Translations under genes and position numbers: made by a program | Assembly: GCA_002690705.1 (NCBI GenBank) | Contig: NZFO01000007.1 | Location: 39,555 to 103,554 of the forward strand | Source of the DNA: Magnetovibrio sp. | Lineage (GTDB): Bacteria; Pseudomonadota; Alphaproteobacteria; Rhodospirillales; Casp-alpha2 | DNA: 64,000 nt | Reading direction: 5' to 3' | Shown here: one piece after another, positions 18,874-29,981 of the stretch | How the letters are laid out: each line of letters starts with the position of its first letter | Position numbering within the stretch: the first letter of the stretch is position 1 | Notes under the pieces: generated by a model | Told to the model about the DNA's origin: nothing | The model's database searches: none | What the model saw: only the letters and a program-made list of their open reading frames with translations

Positions 18874-20392
18874 ACTACTCGATCACAATGCAAGATTAAT
18901 TTTTACCCATAAGGGGTTTGCGCTTTTTATTTTATCAACCCTGAGTATTCTCGCTTTACTCCGATTTTTTCTTTTTCCTGGGTTTGGTGGTGATGACAGC
19001 GAACAATTAGTTTTTTCTCAATTTTGGAGCTGGGGTTATCAAATCCGAAATCCCCCACTAGCAACTTGGTTGCTTATTGCCCTGCAACAAATTGTCGGTA
19101 CGACCTCCTTCTCGATTGTGTTATTGCGGAGCTTGATCTTGGCCGGGGTATACGCACTCAGCTTCAAAATAGGCGAGTATCTATATGAAAATAAATGTCT
19201 AGCAGCCCTGTCCTCAGGATCACTCCTAATGATTTTTTATATGGGGTGGAATACCATTCATGGGTTTACTCACTCTGCTCTGGTTACGCTTTTTTATTTT
19301 GCAACATTGTTGATGGTTATTGTAATTCGACAAGCCCCATCCCCGATAAAATTGATTTTTTTTGGGATTATTTTAAGCCTAGGTTTAATCGCTAAATATA
19401 GTTATTTAATCTTTGCACTGGCCACAATGGCTGCTGTTGCCAGCGAGAGGGATTTAAGACGATATATTTTTTCCCCATGGGTTTTGTTTGGAATTCTTAT
19501 CCCCACCCCAATAATTGTTCCGCAACTACAATGGCTTTTAACCCATGCCCCAGACGGACATTTAATCAATGCGGACAGCAGTTATACCATAGTTGATATT
19601 GTGAACCAAAAATTCTTGGGGTTATTCAAGCTAATTCCAGGTGCTTTTGGGTTTTTAATGCCATTTGGTTTAATTGCAGTCGCTATATTCTGGAAATCCT
19701 TATGCCACCGGCTTAACAAGCCGGAAGAACGGGTCATTTACATCAAATTATTTGAACGAATTTTCTTCTTCCTTTTGGCTTCAGCTGCGGCAACCATTCT
19801 AATAATCCAGTCAGATAGGCTGCGTAGCCATTATTTTTTTGCCCTCGCGCCCTTCGTGACCTATTTTTTTCTTCGGTTCGGCCATGCATTCAGTTCGCAG
19901 CAAAAAATGTTTTTTGCAGGCATGATTACTCTTACAAGTGTAGGGCTCGTAACAACCTTGGTTGCTAAATATTTTCTTGAACCACTCGTTTGTGGACATT
20001 GTGAGGATCACATCCCATACGATGAATTTGCAGACCAGTTGCGGCAAAACGGCTTTAAACAAGGGACTATATTCGCTTACTTTCACAAAGATCCGCTAGC
20101 CGGCAATCTGCGGGTAAAGTTCCCTCAATCTCGTGTCGTTAGCGCCAAACATCCGGGAATTATTCCCCCTGCCCAATCTTTTTCGGGACAATGCTTGCTC
20201 ATCTGGCCAGTTATCGGCGCGGTCGAACCCAAGTCTGCAACGATACGCACGGCCAATTTAAGTGCGCTCAATACTCAAATCTCATACGACCATCCATCAA
20301 AAATAATCACAGCTAAACTTCCACCATACTACGACAAGGCTCATCAACTTGAATATATTTTAATTAATGAAGGTTCGGGCAGGTGCAAGTGA
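18866..20392 (+). CDS. GT39/ArnT-like membrane glycosyltransferase
   Basis: This is a polytopic membrane protein of the PMT/ArnT superfamily, which transfers sugars from polyprenyl-phosphate donors to lipids or proteins at the periplasmic face. The first transmembrane helix (about residues 17-38) is followed by the loop acidic pair D43-D44 in GFGGDDSEQ and then NPPLATWLL, the family's catalytic loop. About ten hydrophobic segments follow, then a soluble C-terminal domain from about residue 385. Donor and acceptor are unknown; lipid A or another envelope glycolipid is a reasonable guess. It overlaps tyrS by 8 bases. Confidence 0.82.
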   Translation: MNKLLDHNARLIFTHKGFALFILSTLSILALLRFFLFPGFGGDDSEQLVFSQFWSWGYQIRNPPLATWLLIALQQIVGTTSFSIVLLRSLILAGVYALSFKIGEYLYENKCLAALSSGSLLMIFYMGWNTIHGFTHSALVTLFYFATLLMVIVIRQAPSPIKLIFFGIILSLGLIAKYSYLIFALATMAAVASERDLRRYIFSPWVLFGILIPTPIIVPQLQWLLTHAPDGHLINADSSYTIVDIVNQKFLGLFKLIPGAFGFLMPFGLIAVAIFWKSLCHRLNKPEERVIYIKLFERIFFFLLASAAATILIIQSDRLRSHYFFALAPFVTYFFLRFGHAFSSQQKMFFAGMITLTSVGLVTTLVAKYFLEPLVCGHCEDHIPYDEFADQLRQNGFKQGTIFAYFHKDPLAGNLRVKFPQSRVVSAKHPGIIPPAQSFSGQCLLIWPVIGAVEPKSATIRTANLSALNTQISYDHPSKIITAKLPPYYDKAHQLEYILINEGSGRCK

Positions 20393-20410
20393 AAGCATAA
20401 TCACTCGAAT

Positions 20411-23400
20411 TTATCGAGCAGACGTTGCCTTATCTCTCGGATTTAAGCGCAAACTTGTGTCTCCAGAAGCACGTCCCGATAATATGCCAAACACATTTCG
20501 TAAAAACCCGGGTGCTAAAGCCGACAAGGGATTGACAGCAACAGTCGGGTCGTCGAGAGGGCCCGTCATAGTATAAGTTGCAGCGAATACCCCACTGCCT
20601 TTCTCACCACCGGTAAAAAGTTTCCCAAGCACTGGAATGCGACCAAAAGCCGAGTTGATTACATACGCGGGAACAACTGTTCCCGCTAAATCTACAATAT
20701 CTGCATGCCTAAATACTTTGCCCGATGCCGTAAAGCCAAGAGCAGAGCCAGTTGCTTTGGCCTCTGATAATTCAAACGTTCCCCCTGCCAGTTTAAATGG
20801 AACTTCCAAATCGTCAAAGGATAACCCCTCTCCCTGAAGTGCATCTAATATTCCGGTTAATGACATAATACTGAGAACATGGGCTAGTGCTGGTGCATTA
20901 ATAATACGATAATCCTTCACAGTGATTATGCCCTTAAGAGGCTTTCCCTCGCTAGCATCGTCGTAAGCACCCGCAATCCGCAAAGTACCGCCCCGCATGT
21001 TCGGATATAAGTCCAACAAACCTAAAACATGACCGGCATCATCCGCATGCATCAAAAAATCTCGACCGCCATCTTTACGCTGTTTAACCGAGAGATCAAA
21101 GACAGCATTACCTCCGGCTCGGCTGTTCATTAGAATTGTTTGCCAAACATTTTCGGCACGCGCGAAAGTTCCTGAGACCTCTTCCAGTGCTTGATATTTG
21201 TTAATCCAAACCCGATCGAACTCCACTGCTAACGTTAATTTATCAAGTAGCGGATGATCCGCCTCTTCTTCACCATTATCTCGGGTCACGTCTTCCCATA
21301 GTTGCGAGAGATCAAACGAGGCACCATGGAATCCCGCTTCCCATCCACCCCCCACTTTGGGTATAAGCGCCCCCCTCATATCCGTTCGACCATATAATAC
21401 GCGCGAAAACTCAATACGCTCCAATCCTGTGCCATCAAGAGCGAACATTGCTTTACCACTAATTTCAGTATTTTTAGCGGTTATGTGAAACTGAGGAATA
21501 TCCGTAATTAACTCGTTTTCGAGGTCCATGGTTACTCGGAATTCGCCTTCTTCGCCAACTGGCTTTGCCCATCCCATAGCTGGGGCGGATACCGCTGCAT
21601 CTGATAAATCTGCTCTCAGCTTAAGGCGGCTGTCACCACCCGGTAATATAATAAATGTGATATCGGTCTCGATACCTCCCTCAAAAAAATCATCCACCTC
21701 TGATAAAGGTCCGATATCTATACCTAAGTCGAGAACGTGACGGAAATCTGTGATCTGCGCCTTGAGATTGTAACTACTGCGCAGCTCCGCCCCATCTTCA
21801 AAGTTCTCTCGCCATTTTAATCTTGCTGGAATTTTGGCAATCTTAATATTACCAAAGACGTCCATCCCCCGCGCATCCACCCGCAAATCTAACCGATCAC
21901 TCTCGACCATATGGCCCAAAAAGACATTTTTCAGCCGCACATCGTTTATCTCCGAGCGCGCCCATACCTTTACCTGCTTTAAACTCAAATTTTTCTCGAG
22001 CATAAAGAAAAGCTTGAGGCGTGTATCAGCGTATCCCCCCGCATCGCCCAAACTCAAATTCAACGCAGAAGTAAAATTAAAAGGATCATTATCGATATAC
22101 ACCAGCTTGTCGGTAACACTTCCTGCAATTTCCAAATCCACGTCAGCGAACTGGTCAGCTTGATCCAATCCAGTTAGTACAATGCGCCCAGATGCGAGAC
22201 TTAAACCACTTGCATTGCCTCCGTCCATCGATATGACCATTGATTCAGAGTCAAATCTTATGTCTGCCGACGCATTTATAACCGGTGGCATTGGGGGAAG
22301 GTAATCAACCATTGCCCCGGTAACACGCATGCCGCCCTCAAGTTCCAATAGTTCCATATTCCCCTGCCAACCAACCAATAATTCGGCATCAAAAATCACA
22401 TTTTCTACCAATCCTCTCTGGACACGCTCAGTCACCCACGCTCGTGGATCGGGAGCAAGCCGCGGAGGCCAATACTCAGTTAATTTGGAGACAGAAATAG
22501 AATTTATGCCCCCGGAGACTGAGGCGCGGATCATTTTTTCTTTATGCCCAATACCACTCAGGTCAGCTGATAATTGCACAATCGGACCACCACTATCCAA
22601 CATAAGACTTCTGATTTGCAATGTATCTTGGTCGGCAGATAGCCCGCCTTCCAGGACAATTCGCCGCAATGGTTTTGGTTGATTAAAAAGGCTAGGTAAA
22701 TTTACTGATGTGCCGGCAGCGAAACTTAAATCAAGATTCTCAACATGGATCCCCGACCCTTTGACAAAATTCGCCGTCAAATTAAGCTCTGCAACATCTA
22801 GATCCTGCCGGAGGGGGAGTGGAAGCAAAATACGGCCGTTCTGTCCCTTGAGCTCGAGTTGGGCCTCGTGCAAATCCCCGTCTAACTGAAAAGCAACTTG
22901 CACGTCGCCTGAAAATGGCATGTTGAGTGCTTTTAATGGCGCCCAATCAAAACCGATTGACGAAAACATAGCCGGCGTAACATCCCTAAACCGCCCACCC
23001 AATGTGATCCATTTTTCAGAAAACGAGAGAGTACCCTCGGCAAATAATTCATTCGACAATCCCCCTTCTTCCAATACCAAATTAACCTCTCCAGCCAGCC
23101 CCGCCGAACCGCGATTTAGCCGAATATCAGCGACAGGAAAATTCCATTTCTTTTTTAAAAGTTGGTCGTTTACTGTTATGGCTCCCCCAGCCACTGTGAC
23201 GCGGCTAAGAAAGCTCAGGGGTTGATCCAATGTAGGCGGGGCCATCAAGACATCGAGCAACCGGTGATCGAAGGCTTCCAATTTTGATACAGTGTCAGTC
23301 CCTAACCCAATATCAATAGAACCATCTCGGTCCCTTCTGATTTTGATTCTAGGGCCAAATAGCTCAATGCTACTTGGGGCAAATTCACCCCTCATCAACG

Positions 23401-23713
23401 CATCGCCACTCAATGAAAATGCCACTTCTGGAACAATTCCAATTATTTTTCCATTAATTGATAGCATCTGAACGTCCAGCACACGTATATCCAATGCTCG
23501 GTGCCAACCAGCCCAAGTTAAAATGGTATCCCCGATCTTGAGCTTAAAATCATCTTCGCTCGAATTTACGGCCCGCTCGAGATATTCCGTCAAATATTTT
23601 ATAGATAAAGGTCCCTTAGAAAGCTGCCATGCAAGCAAGCTGAAAATAATAGCAAAGCCCGCACCGAGTCCCCCAATAACCTGCACAAAGCCTCTCATCG
23701 TGCGCTTGATCAT
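20411..23713 (-). CDS. Large AsmA/YhdP-like inner-membrane protein (DUF3971)
   Basis: This 1100-residue protein has an uncleaved N-terminal membrane anchor (about residues 10-32) and a long periplasmic beta-rich region. It belongs to the AsmA/TamB/YhdP class, now regarded as bridge-like proteins moving phospholipids to the outer membrane. The C-terminal AsmA-like part (about 850-1050) contains the segments SLTGILDALQGEGLSFDDLEVPF and DIVDLAGTVVPAYVIN in the usual order. It diverges from glnE across about 100 bases. The extreme C-terminus is basic and short. Confidence 0.85.
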   Translation of the reverse strand: MIKRTMRGFVQVIGGLGAGFAIIFSLLAWQLSKGPLSIKYLTEYLERAVNSSEDDFKLKIGDTILTWAGWHRALDIRVLDVQMLSINGKIIGIVPEVAFSLSGDALMRGEFAPSSIELFGPRIKIRRDRDGSIDIGLGTDTVSKLEAFDHRLLDVLMAPPTLDQPLSFLSRVTVAGGAITVNDQLLKKKWNFPVADIRLNRGSAGLAGEVNLVLEEGGLSNELFAEGTLSFSEKWITLGGRFRDVTPAMFSSIGFDWAPLKALNMPFSGDVQVAFQLDGDLHEAQLELKGQNGRILLPLPLRQDLDVAELNLTANFVKGSGIHVENLDLSFAAGTSVNLPSLFNQPKPLRRIVLEGGLSADQDTLQIRSLMLDSGGPIVQLSADLSGIGHKEKMIRASVSGGINSISVSKLTEYWPPRLAPDPRAWVTERVQRGLVENVIFDAELLVGWQGNMELLELEGGMRVTGAMVDYLPPMPPVINASADIRFDSESMVISMDGGNASGLSLASGRIVLTGLDQADQFADVDLEIAGSVTDKLVYIDNDPFNFTSALNLSLGDAGGYADTRLKLFFMLEKNLSLKQVKVWARSEINDVRLKNVFLGHMVESDRLDLRVDARGMDVFGNIKIAKIPARLKWRENFEDGAELRSSYNLKAQITDFRHVLDLGIDIGPLSEVDDFFEGGIETDITFIILPGGDSRLKLRADLSDAAVSAPAMGWAKPVGEEGEFRVTMDLENELITDIPQFHITAKNTEISGKAMFALDGTGLERIEFSRVLYGRTDMRGALIPKVGGGWEAGFHGASFDLSQLWEDVTRDNGEEEADHPLLDKLTLAVEFDRVWINKYQALEEVSGTFARAENVWQTILMNSRAGGNAVFDLSVKQRKDGGRDFLMHADDAGHVLGLLDLYPNMRGGTLRIAGAYDDASEGKPLKGIITVKDYRIINAPALAHVLSIMSLTGILDALQGEGLSFDDLEVPFKLAGGTFELSEAKATGSALGFTASGKVFRHADIVDLAGTVVPAYVINSAFGRIPVLGKLFTGGEKGSGVFAATYTMTGPLDDPTVAVNPLSALAPGFLRNVFGILSGRASGDTSLRLNPRDKATSAR

Positions 23714-23815
23714 AAAAATACCACTACCTTGTCACCAATGCTCATAACCTTGACCGGTTCCATCCAATCTCGCAGTCTACATTCTACATTCAGGCCCGAA
23801 TTAAGAGATACTATT

Positions 23816-26800
23816 ATGCCCCATTTTTCATTTGCCAACAGCCTGCAATCACTTCCAGCCAGTTTTGACCCATTCGCAACTGCCAGAGCTTGGGCTGACT
23901 GGAGGCTAGCAGCAAAGCAGGCCCAGCTGGAGTGCTGTGCTGAAAATAAAAAAATAATCGAAGCCGTCGCGAATGACGAATCAGCAACCGCTTTGCTAGA
24001 CGTCCTTTTTGGAAACAGTCCGTATCTCACTTCGCAGGTGATCCGTGAGGTAATGTTTATTTGTGAGCTTTTACAAAATGGCCCTGATACGATGTTTTCT
24101 TCCATTCTCTCTGGCTTAACGATAAAGCCCAAAGAAACTATTAATGCCCTCGGGATACCAGAAAATAACACACAAGAGAACAGTGTAAAAATCGGAAAAG
24201 TACTTCGGATTGCCAAAAGACAGGCAGCTTTGACAATTGCCATTGCGGATATTGCCAATGTCTGGTCGCTTGCACAGGTTACCGAGGCACTCTCTGATTT
24301 CGCCGAAAAAGCGCTAGATATGGCGGCTACACATTTATTCCAGAAAGCGGCCGAAGAGGGTGCTTTTGAGCTGGTGAATCCCAACGCACCACTCGAGGGC
24401 TCTGGCTTCATCATTATCGGCATGGGAAAACTAGGCGCACGAGAACTCAATTATTCCAGTGATATCGATCTAATAGTTCTATACGACACCGAGCGCATCA
24501 AAACCAGTGAGCCAGATCGTCTTCAGAATAATTTTGTCAGGTTGACCAGAAACCTTGTTAAATTGATTAGTGAACGCACGGCTGAAGGTTATGTGTTTCG
24601 AACTGATTTGCGCTTACGACCAGACCCGGGCGCAACACCACTAACGTTATCCCGATTGGCCGCGGAAACTTACTATGAGAGCTTGGGACAAAACTGGGAG
24701 CGCGCTGCAATGATAAAGGCGCGACCGGTCGCTGGCGATATTGAGGCGGGTCAGAATTTTCTCAAACACCTTGTACCCTTCGTGTGGAGGAGAAATTTAG
24801 ACTTTGCAGCTATTCAGGACGTCCATTCCATTAAACGCCAAATTAATGCGCACAGTGTCTCTCCGACCAGAGGCACGAGAGGACATAACATTAAGCTTGG
24901 TCACGGTGGCATAAGAGAGATAGAGTTCTTCGCACAGACTCAACAGCTTATATGGGGAGGGCGAGAACCTCAATTACGTTCGCCAGATACAATAACAGCA
25001 CTGTCAGACTTAGCTAAACTCGCTCACTGCGACGAGACCGCAATTCAAGAACTAACAGATGCTTACGTCTTTCTTCGCCAAGTAGAGCATCGGTTGCAAA
25101 TGATAAATGATGAACAATCACAAATCTTACCAACCACGGATGAAAATTTTCAACGGCTAGCCATATTCCTTGGATTTAAGGATGCTGATACGTTTAACAC
25201 TTCGATAGAACAGCACACGCAATGTGTTCAGCATCATTACGCACAACTTTTTGCTGATGCACCCAACCTCGATGCGAACGGAGGCGGTAACCTTGTTTTT
25301 ACAGGTCGAGACGCTGACCCAGAAACTTTGCAAACGCTCCGAGAACTGGGCTTCTGCGCCCCGGAACTAGCGAATATGATAATCCGGGCGTGGCATCACG
25401 GGCGCTACCGAGCAATGCAAAGCGTTCGAGCTCGAGAGATTCTTACTGAGATATTACCACAAGTATTAAAAGCTTTATCTGCTTCAACCGATCCGACTGC
25501 CGCCATACTTAGCTTAGACGCTTTTTTCAAAGGGTTGCCCTCTGGCGTACAACTGTTTTCGATGTTCCAAGTCAACCCGGATTTACTTAATTTAATTACC
25601 GAAATTATCGGAACAGCCCCAAAATTAGCAGAGCATATAAGTAAACATCCATCCGTTATTGATAGCGTCTTAACAGGTGATTTCTTTGGGTCATTACCTA
25701 ATTCATATAGCATGCGCCGTAGTCTAAAAGATCTTCTTGATGAAGTGGATTATTTCGAGGCCAAACTCGATGTTACCCGGCGTTGGTGCCATGATCAGAG
25801 GTTCAAAGTGGGCGTTCACAGTTTACAAAGATTGATTACGCCATCTGCGGAGTCAGAGGCTCTGAGTAAGATCGCAGAAACCGCAATAAGTTGTTTAATT
25901 GACCCCATAAAAACTGAGTTTCAAAGCCGATATGGACAAATTTTAGATGGACATATTGCTATTGTCGCGATGGGGAAGCTTGGTAGCCGCGAGATGACAC
26001 TGAGCTCTGACTTGGATTTGATTTTCATATATTCTGCAAAAGAAGATACCGTTCACTCGGATGGAATAATATCTCTGCCGTGTGCTAACTATTACACCCG
26101 CCTCGGGCAACGCATAATAAATGCCATCACCGCTCCAACATCTGAGGGCAGCCTCTACGAAGTTGATATGCGGCTTCGACCTTCAGGAAATACCGGGCCA
26201 ATATCAACCTCACTCAAGAGCTTTTCACAGTATCAGGTTAAATCAGCTTGGACCTGGGAGCATATGGCATTGACCAGAGCGCGCATAATATATTCAACAT
26301 CCAATCATTTCTGTAACCAAGTACAAGATGTAATTAAAGCTGCTTTAGTGCAGAAACGCGATCTGAAAAAACTATTGTGCGATGTCGCTGAAATGCGGAC
26401 GCGTATTGCCAAGGAAAAACCCGTGTCAAGCTTGTGGGTTCTCAAAAGGATACGTGGTGGCATCATCGATATTGAATTTATCGCTCAGTTTTTGTTATTA
26501 AAAAAAGCTTTTTCACACCCTCGCATTTTAGAACCAGTTTCATCTGAGCAAATCGGTCTTTCAGATATTATAAAGCGACTTTCATGGGCTGGATATCTGG
26601 ATTCAAAGGAAGCAATAGCGCTTACCAAAGCACTAAAACTTTATAACGCACTTCAAAGCGTGATCGGCCTCAATGTAAGTACAAATATTATGCTTAAAAA
26701 CGCCAAGAACTTTCCAGAGGCTTTAAAACGAAATTTAGCGGGCATCGTCAAGTGTGAGAGTTTTGAGGCTCTTGAGGCCATCATAAGAAAAAATGCATCC

Positions 26801-26884
26801 CGAGTTTACGCAATTTTTGTAAAGTATATCGAATCCCCAGCGAACAATATCAAGGATGCAAAACATTCAAAAGCTCCAGAATAG
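23816..26884 (+). CDS. glnE: Bifunctional glutamine synthetase adenylyltransferase/deadenylase GlnE
   Basis: GlnE adds AMP to, and removes it from, glutamine synthetase in response to PII and glutamine. Two nucleotidyltransferase domains are visible: the N-terminal one with YSSDIDLIVLYD (near residue 215) and the C-terminal one with SSDLDLIFIYS (near residue 730), each followed by a VDMRLRPS-like or TDLRLRPDP block. A TTG-started frame reaches 23729, but the ATG at 23816 with AAGAGA ahead is better, giving 1022 residues. A short GGCCT/AGGCC hairpin at 26964-26977 lies between glnE and the convergent next gene. Confidence 0.94.
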   Translation: MPHFSFANSLQSLPASFDPFATARAWADWRLAAKQAQLECCAENKKIIEAVANDESATALLDVLFGNSPYLTSQVIREVMFICELLQNGPDTMFSSILSGLTIKPKETINALGIPENNTQENSVKIGKVLRIAKRQAALTIAIADIANVWSLAQVTEALSDFAEKALDMAATHLFQKAAEEGAFELVNPNAPLEGSGFIIIGMGKLGARELNYSSDIDLIVLYDTERIKTSEPDRLQNNFVRLTRNLVKLISERTAEGYVFRTDLRLRPDPGATPLTLSRLAAETYYESLGQNWERAAMIKARPVAGDIEAGQNFLKHLVPFVWRRNLDFAAIQDVHSIKRQINAHSVSPTRGTRGHNIKLGHGGIREIEFFAQTQQLIWGGREPQLRSPDTITALSDLAKLAHCDETAIQELTDAYVFLRQVEHRLQMINDEQSQILPTTDENFQRLAIFLGFKDADTFNTSIEQHTQCVQHHYAQLFADAPNLDANGGGNLVFTGRDADPETLQTLRELGFCAPELANMIIRAWHHGRYRAMQSVRAREILTEILPQVLKALSASTDPTAAILSLDAFFKGLPSGVQLFSMFQVNPDLLNLITEIIGTAPKLAEHISKHPSVIDSVLTGDFFGSLPNSYSMRRSLKDLLDEVDYFEAKLDVTRRWCHDQRFKVGVHSLQRLITPSAESEALSKIAETAISCLIDPIKTEFQSRYGQILDGHIAIVAMGKLGSREMTLSSDLDLIFIYSAKEDTVHSDGIISLPCANYYTRLGQRIINAITAPTSEGSLYEVDMRLRPSGNTGPISTSLKSFSQYQVKSAWTWEHMALTRARIIYSTSNHFCNQVQDVIKAALVQKRDLKKLLCDVAEMRTRIAKEKPVSSLWVLKRIRGGIIDIEFIAQFLLLKKAFSHPRILEPVSSEQIGLSDIIKRLSWAGYLDSKEAIALTKALKLYNALQSVIGLNVSTNIMLKNAKNFPEALKRNLAGIVKCESFEALEAIIRKNASRVYAIFVKYIESPANNIKDAKHSKAPE

Positions 26885-26985
26885 CTGGTCGACCTATCTT
26901 CTATAAAAATATTTCTAGAGGGCCCCCTTAATGAGTGTTTTGCTTTATGAATCACTCCCGCACGGCCTGTTAAGGCCCATTTAAC

Positions 26986-29157
26986 TTAATTCGTAAATCG
27001 ACGGACAACATTCTCAATAATTCGAGAAATATTGTTGTCAAAATTATTTGTCGGTAAAGAGCCACAAAACGTAATTGAACCAACCGAAAATACAGCACCA
27101 CCATCCGGGCAATCAAAATACGTCATGTCGGAGCGGATCAGTTTTTCGGGTGGCTCTTTGGACCAGGTTACCACATGATTAAGCCATTCCTCTGGTGGCA
27201 AAACGAAGTGATCGGGATGGTTTTCAGATACAGCTAAAATTTTCAAGCCTAATGGCGACCCTAACATTGGATCAACACGATCTAACTCATAGCCGGCAGC
27301 CCCTCCTCCCGATAATCCAAAGTTTCCGATAATCTCGTCATCAACACCTTCAAATATCCAAGCCGTGTCCAACTCATAAGAAGCACTTTGACGGCGGTAA
27401 TACGTCCCCTCAAAGTGGCCTTGCACTGTAAATCCAACCCCTATCAATTGTTGTGGCGGTCGCGCATTACGTCGCCAAGTACCGCCGTATTCTCCATCAA
27501 ATGAATTATAATACTCGCCGGGCTCAGATGCCCAAGCCCTCAGTCCACCCTCGGCTCGGCGAATTTCGATTAGTCCATCCATCTCTTTATGCAGCGCAAC
27601 CCGCCAATAAAACCCATTGCCCCCAAGATAGATCAGCTTTCCCCCGTTATCGCGGTAGTTAAAGTAGGCGTTAAGGGATTCTTCTGAGTGGTATTCAGGA
27701 TGAGTACCTGTCGCAACCGCTTTATAGCGAGATAATAAAGCGGCACCCTCGTGATGCACCTCCCAGTCCGTCACAATATCATAAGAAATATTTTTTGCCT
27801 CTAACCAAGCCAAAAAATGAGTATCGGCCGGAAAATGTCTCAACCCAGATTGCGATCTATCATCCCCAAACACGTGATAGCCAACCCGCATGTTTAGTAT
27901 TGGTCTGTGCCAAGTCGTCTGACTTATTCCTGAACCGTCCGTGTGGTCGTTATACGTTGACAAGCCAAATTCTGGATAGTCATTGGGATTGTGGGGAAAA
28001 GCACCCCAATTGCGTGCGCGTGCGCGCCAATGCTCACCAAAATCATCTCGCGCTTGATTAGCATAAATTACATACGTAAAGGTGGACATAACCACGCAAA
28101 AATCTGCCGTTTGCTCTTCAAGCGGAGGACAAATAAATATAGGAAACATGTCCCAATTTTTATCCTGAGTTAACTTGATGGCATAAACACCGCTGCGCAG
28201 ACCTAGGGGCACCTTAAACGAGAAATCCGTCTTCCACCCAGCATCAGCTATGTCGTCATCATGAAAATATATCGCCCCATACTGTTCGGGCGCGTGACCC
28301 CATCGCATCTCTTGTCCATTCCAGTTGGCCCCAATCACCCCGCGTGTCGGTGAGCCGATCAGCTCTCCCATACCCGCTAATGAACCGAATCCCGGAACGG
28401 TAAACCCTGTCATATTTTTAGAGAAATCCCAGCTGCAGAGGAGGCTTGTAGAGCCGGTGACCCCGTTTCCAGAAAAAATCATGGGAGCTTCGATTTTACC
28501 GTTAAAGAGAGTATCCGAAGAGCCTTCCTCGATAGCCGCGACTAAAATAGGCTTCCCCGAATTAAGGATCTTATTTTTTGGTAATTTCGCCTCGGCGCTG
28601 CCATCAGAATCATTCATGGCGGCTGGATTACCAACTGAGAGCAGACGTTTTTGGGAAATACGGATGATCCCAGAAACGGTGTCAAAAAAAGCTATGATTT
28701 CATACCAAGCACGCTTTTCTAGCTTTATCTCGGTCGTAACGCGAACATTATCACAACTTGCGTGTGCCCCATCCGGCCCAATACCAACAGAAAACCCAGA
28801 CTTAGTCTCCGCATCAAAGCAACTAATGACACCTTGAAGTCCCTTTTCGGGAGTTGTAGGCCATATCAAGGACTTTACTAAAATACAGTCGGGTAACTCC
28901 CCCGCAAGCTCAGATCGCATGTAAGATCCCAATGAGACCACCTGTTGCCGCGAGGGATAGTACCCTTCAAAGTCACTCTCTACATGAGCTGTCTGAATAC
29001 CGGGACCAGCTGGATTGGGATCAGCACAAATCACCCGCACCAATGACGCGTAGTAAGCCTCCTCAGCACTCGAGGAGACTTTGACCTCAATTAACTCCCC
29101 CGGTCGTGCAGAGAGTTTATTTGTGTAACCAATTAGTGGGATCATTTGTTGCCTCAC
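26986..29157 (-). CDS. N,N-dimethylformamidase large-subunit-like protein
   Basis: The protein resembles the large (beta) subunit of dimethylformamidase, which hydrolyses DMF to dimethylamine and formate at a mononuclear iron held by two tyrosines and one carboxylate. The N-terminal half includes a LamG-like beta-sandwich (about 75-260). The C-terminal catalytic part has VIYANQ and LSTYNDHTDGSG, which offer candidate tyrosines, and GTHPEYHSEE, which offers the carboxylate. Length (723) fits. The known enzyme also has a small subunit of about 130 residues; none is encoded nearby. The natural substrate here may be another formamide or amide. Its upstream neighbour is a decayed hydrolase gene. 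Confidence 0.8.
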   Translation of the reverse strand: MRQQMIPLIGYTNKLSARPGELIEVKVSSSAEEAYYASLVRVICADPNPAGPGIQTAHVESDFEGYYPSRQQVVSLGSYMRSELAGELPDCILVKSLIWPTTPEKGLQGVISCFDAETKSGFSVGIGPDGAHASCDNVRVTTEIKLEKRAWYEIIAFFDTVSGIIRISQKRLLSVGNPAAMNDSDGSAEAKLPKNKILNSGKPILVAAIEEGSSDTLFNGKIEAPMIFSGNGVTGSTSLLCSWDFSKNMTGFTVPGFGSLAGMGELIGSPTRGVIGANWNGQEMRWGHAPEQYGAIYFHDDDIADAGWKTDFSFKVPLGLRSGVYAIKLTQDKNWDMFPIFICPPLEEQTADFCVVMSTFTYVIYANQARDDFGEHWRARARNWGAFPHNPNDYPEFGLSTYNDHTDGSGISQTTWHRPILNMRVGYHVFGDDRSQSGLRHFPADTHFLAWLEAKNISYDIVTDWEVHHEGAALLSRYKAVATGTHPEYHSEESLNAYFNYRDNGGKLIYLGGNGFYWRVALHKEMDGLIEIRRAEGGLRAWASEPGEYYNSFDGEYGGTWRRNARPPQQLIGVGFTVQGHFEGTYYRRQSASYELDTAWIFEGVDDEIIGNFGLSGGGAAGYELDRVDPMLGSPLGLKILAVSENHPDHFVLPPEEWLNHVVTWSKEPPEKLIRSDMTYFDCPDGGAVFSVGSITFCGSLPTNNFDNNISRIIENVVRRFTN

Positions 29158-29249
29158 GGTTTTTTGAAAGGGGTTCAGTTTTTCAATATCGGCTTATACC
29201 GTCTCAATCCAATTTATCACCTGACCCTATCTAGCGCCACGTCCATTCT

Positions 29250-29981
29250 TCAGCCTACCAACTGATCAAATACGAGCGCAGGTGCGTGGACTTGAGTGGC
29301 AAAAGGCGAGTGTCCTAAAGGCAAATGTCGTGCCTGCACACACGGCAATTTCGCTTCCATCCGCCGTTGTAAAGATAGTCGTATTGCACGGTCGTCCCTG
29401 CAATAAATAAAAGCTCGTGGTACAGAGCCAAACCTTTATACAGAGAGCGATACGGGGAACAAAAATATCGCTTCCGCCTGCATTTTTTCACACGTTTTCG
29501 GACTCTTTAAAACTGCTCTTCACTTCTATCCCCACAGAAATGCTTCCGCAAAGCGTAATCGTCCAGCTTCAAATAAGGTCCGCCATCCACATCTAACCGC
29601 TGAGCCTTAATTTTATGCCCCTCACCCTTAATGAAATCGGCCGCGGAATGACCATGAATGGCAAGGTAACCGCTTAAAAAATATCAGTCCCATCAATAAA
29701 TCAGGCACACGTTACGTCACCTCAGCACTCACGGCACCCCTTACTAAATGGCTAACCAAATAGATGCAGCCGGAACCTGTAACACAACTATTCTTGCAAA
29801 CCACCTCAGTAGTGGCATTAACATCACTTACTAATGTCGTTTTAGCCGGGTCAGGCCATTCATGATGGCCGAACAGGTTCTCAGCAGCTACAGTATGAGT
29901 CAAAACCTCCAAGGGAAGCCTAAATTGCTCCCAGCACCATGCCCCGTAATAAGCAACATGAACTAACACAAATTTTGCCAT
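29250..29981 (-). pseudogene. Decayed alpha/beta hydrolase (salicylate-esterase-like)
   Basis: Three pieces of one alpha/beta hydrolase can be read in order. From 29981 the frame encodes MAKFVLVHVAYYGAWCWEQ, matching the usual N-terminus with its HGAWHG motif altered to HVAYYG. It stops at 29712. From about 29656, in another frame, comes a cap-domain remnant (ADFIKGEGHKIKAQRLD) that ends in a TAA. From about 29435, back in the first frame, comes the C-terminus (RFGSVPRAFIYCRDDRAI, then PLGHSPFATQ with the catalytic histidine), ending at 29250. The nucleophile elbow (VGHSxGG) appears deleted between the first two pieces. Two frame changes and several stops make function very unlikely. Confidence 0.8.

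Noticed and set aside
26964-26977. GGCCT/AGGCC hairpin as terminator of glnE
   Set aside because: Only a 5-bp stem, with no T-run on either strand.
29712-29981. 89-residue protein as a stand-alone small gene
   Set aside because: It matches only the N-terminus of an alpha/beta hydrolase whose remaining pieces follow in broken frames.
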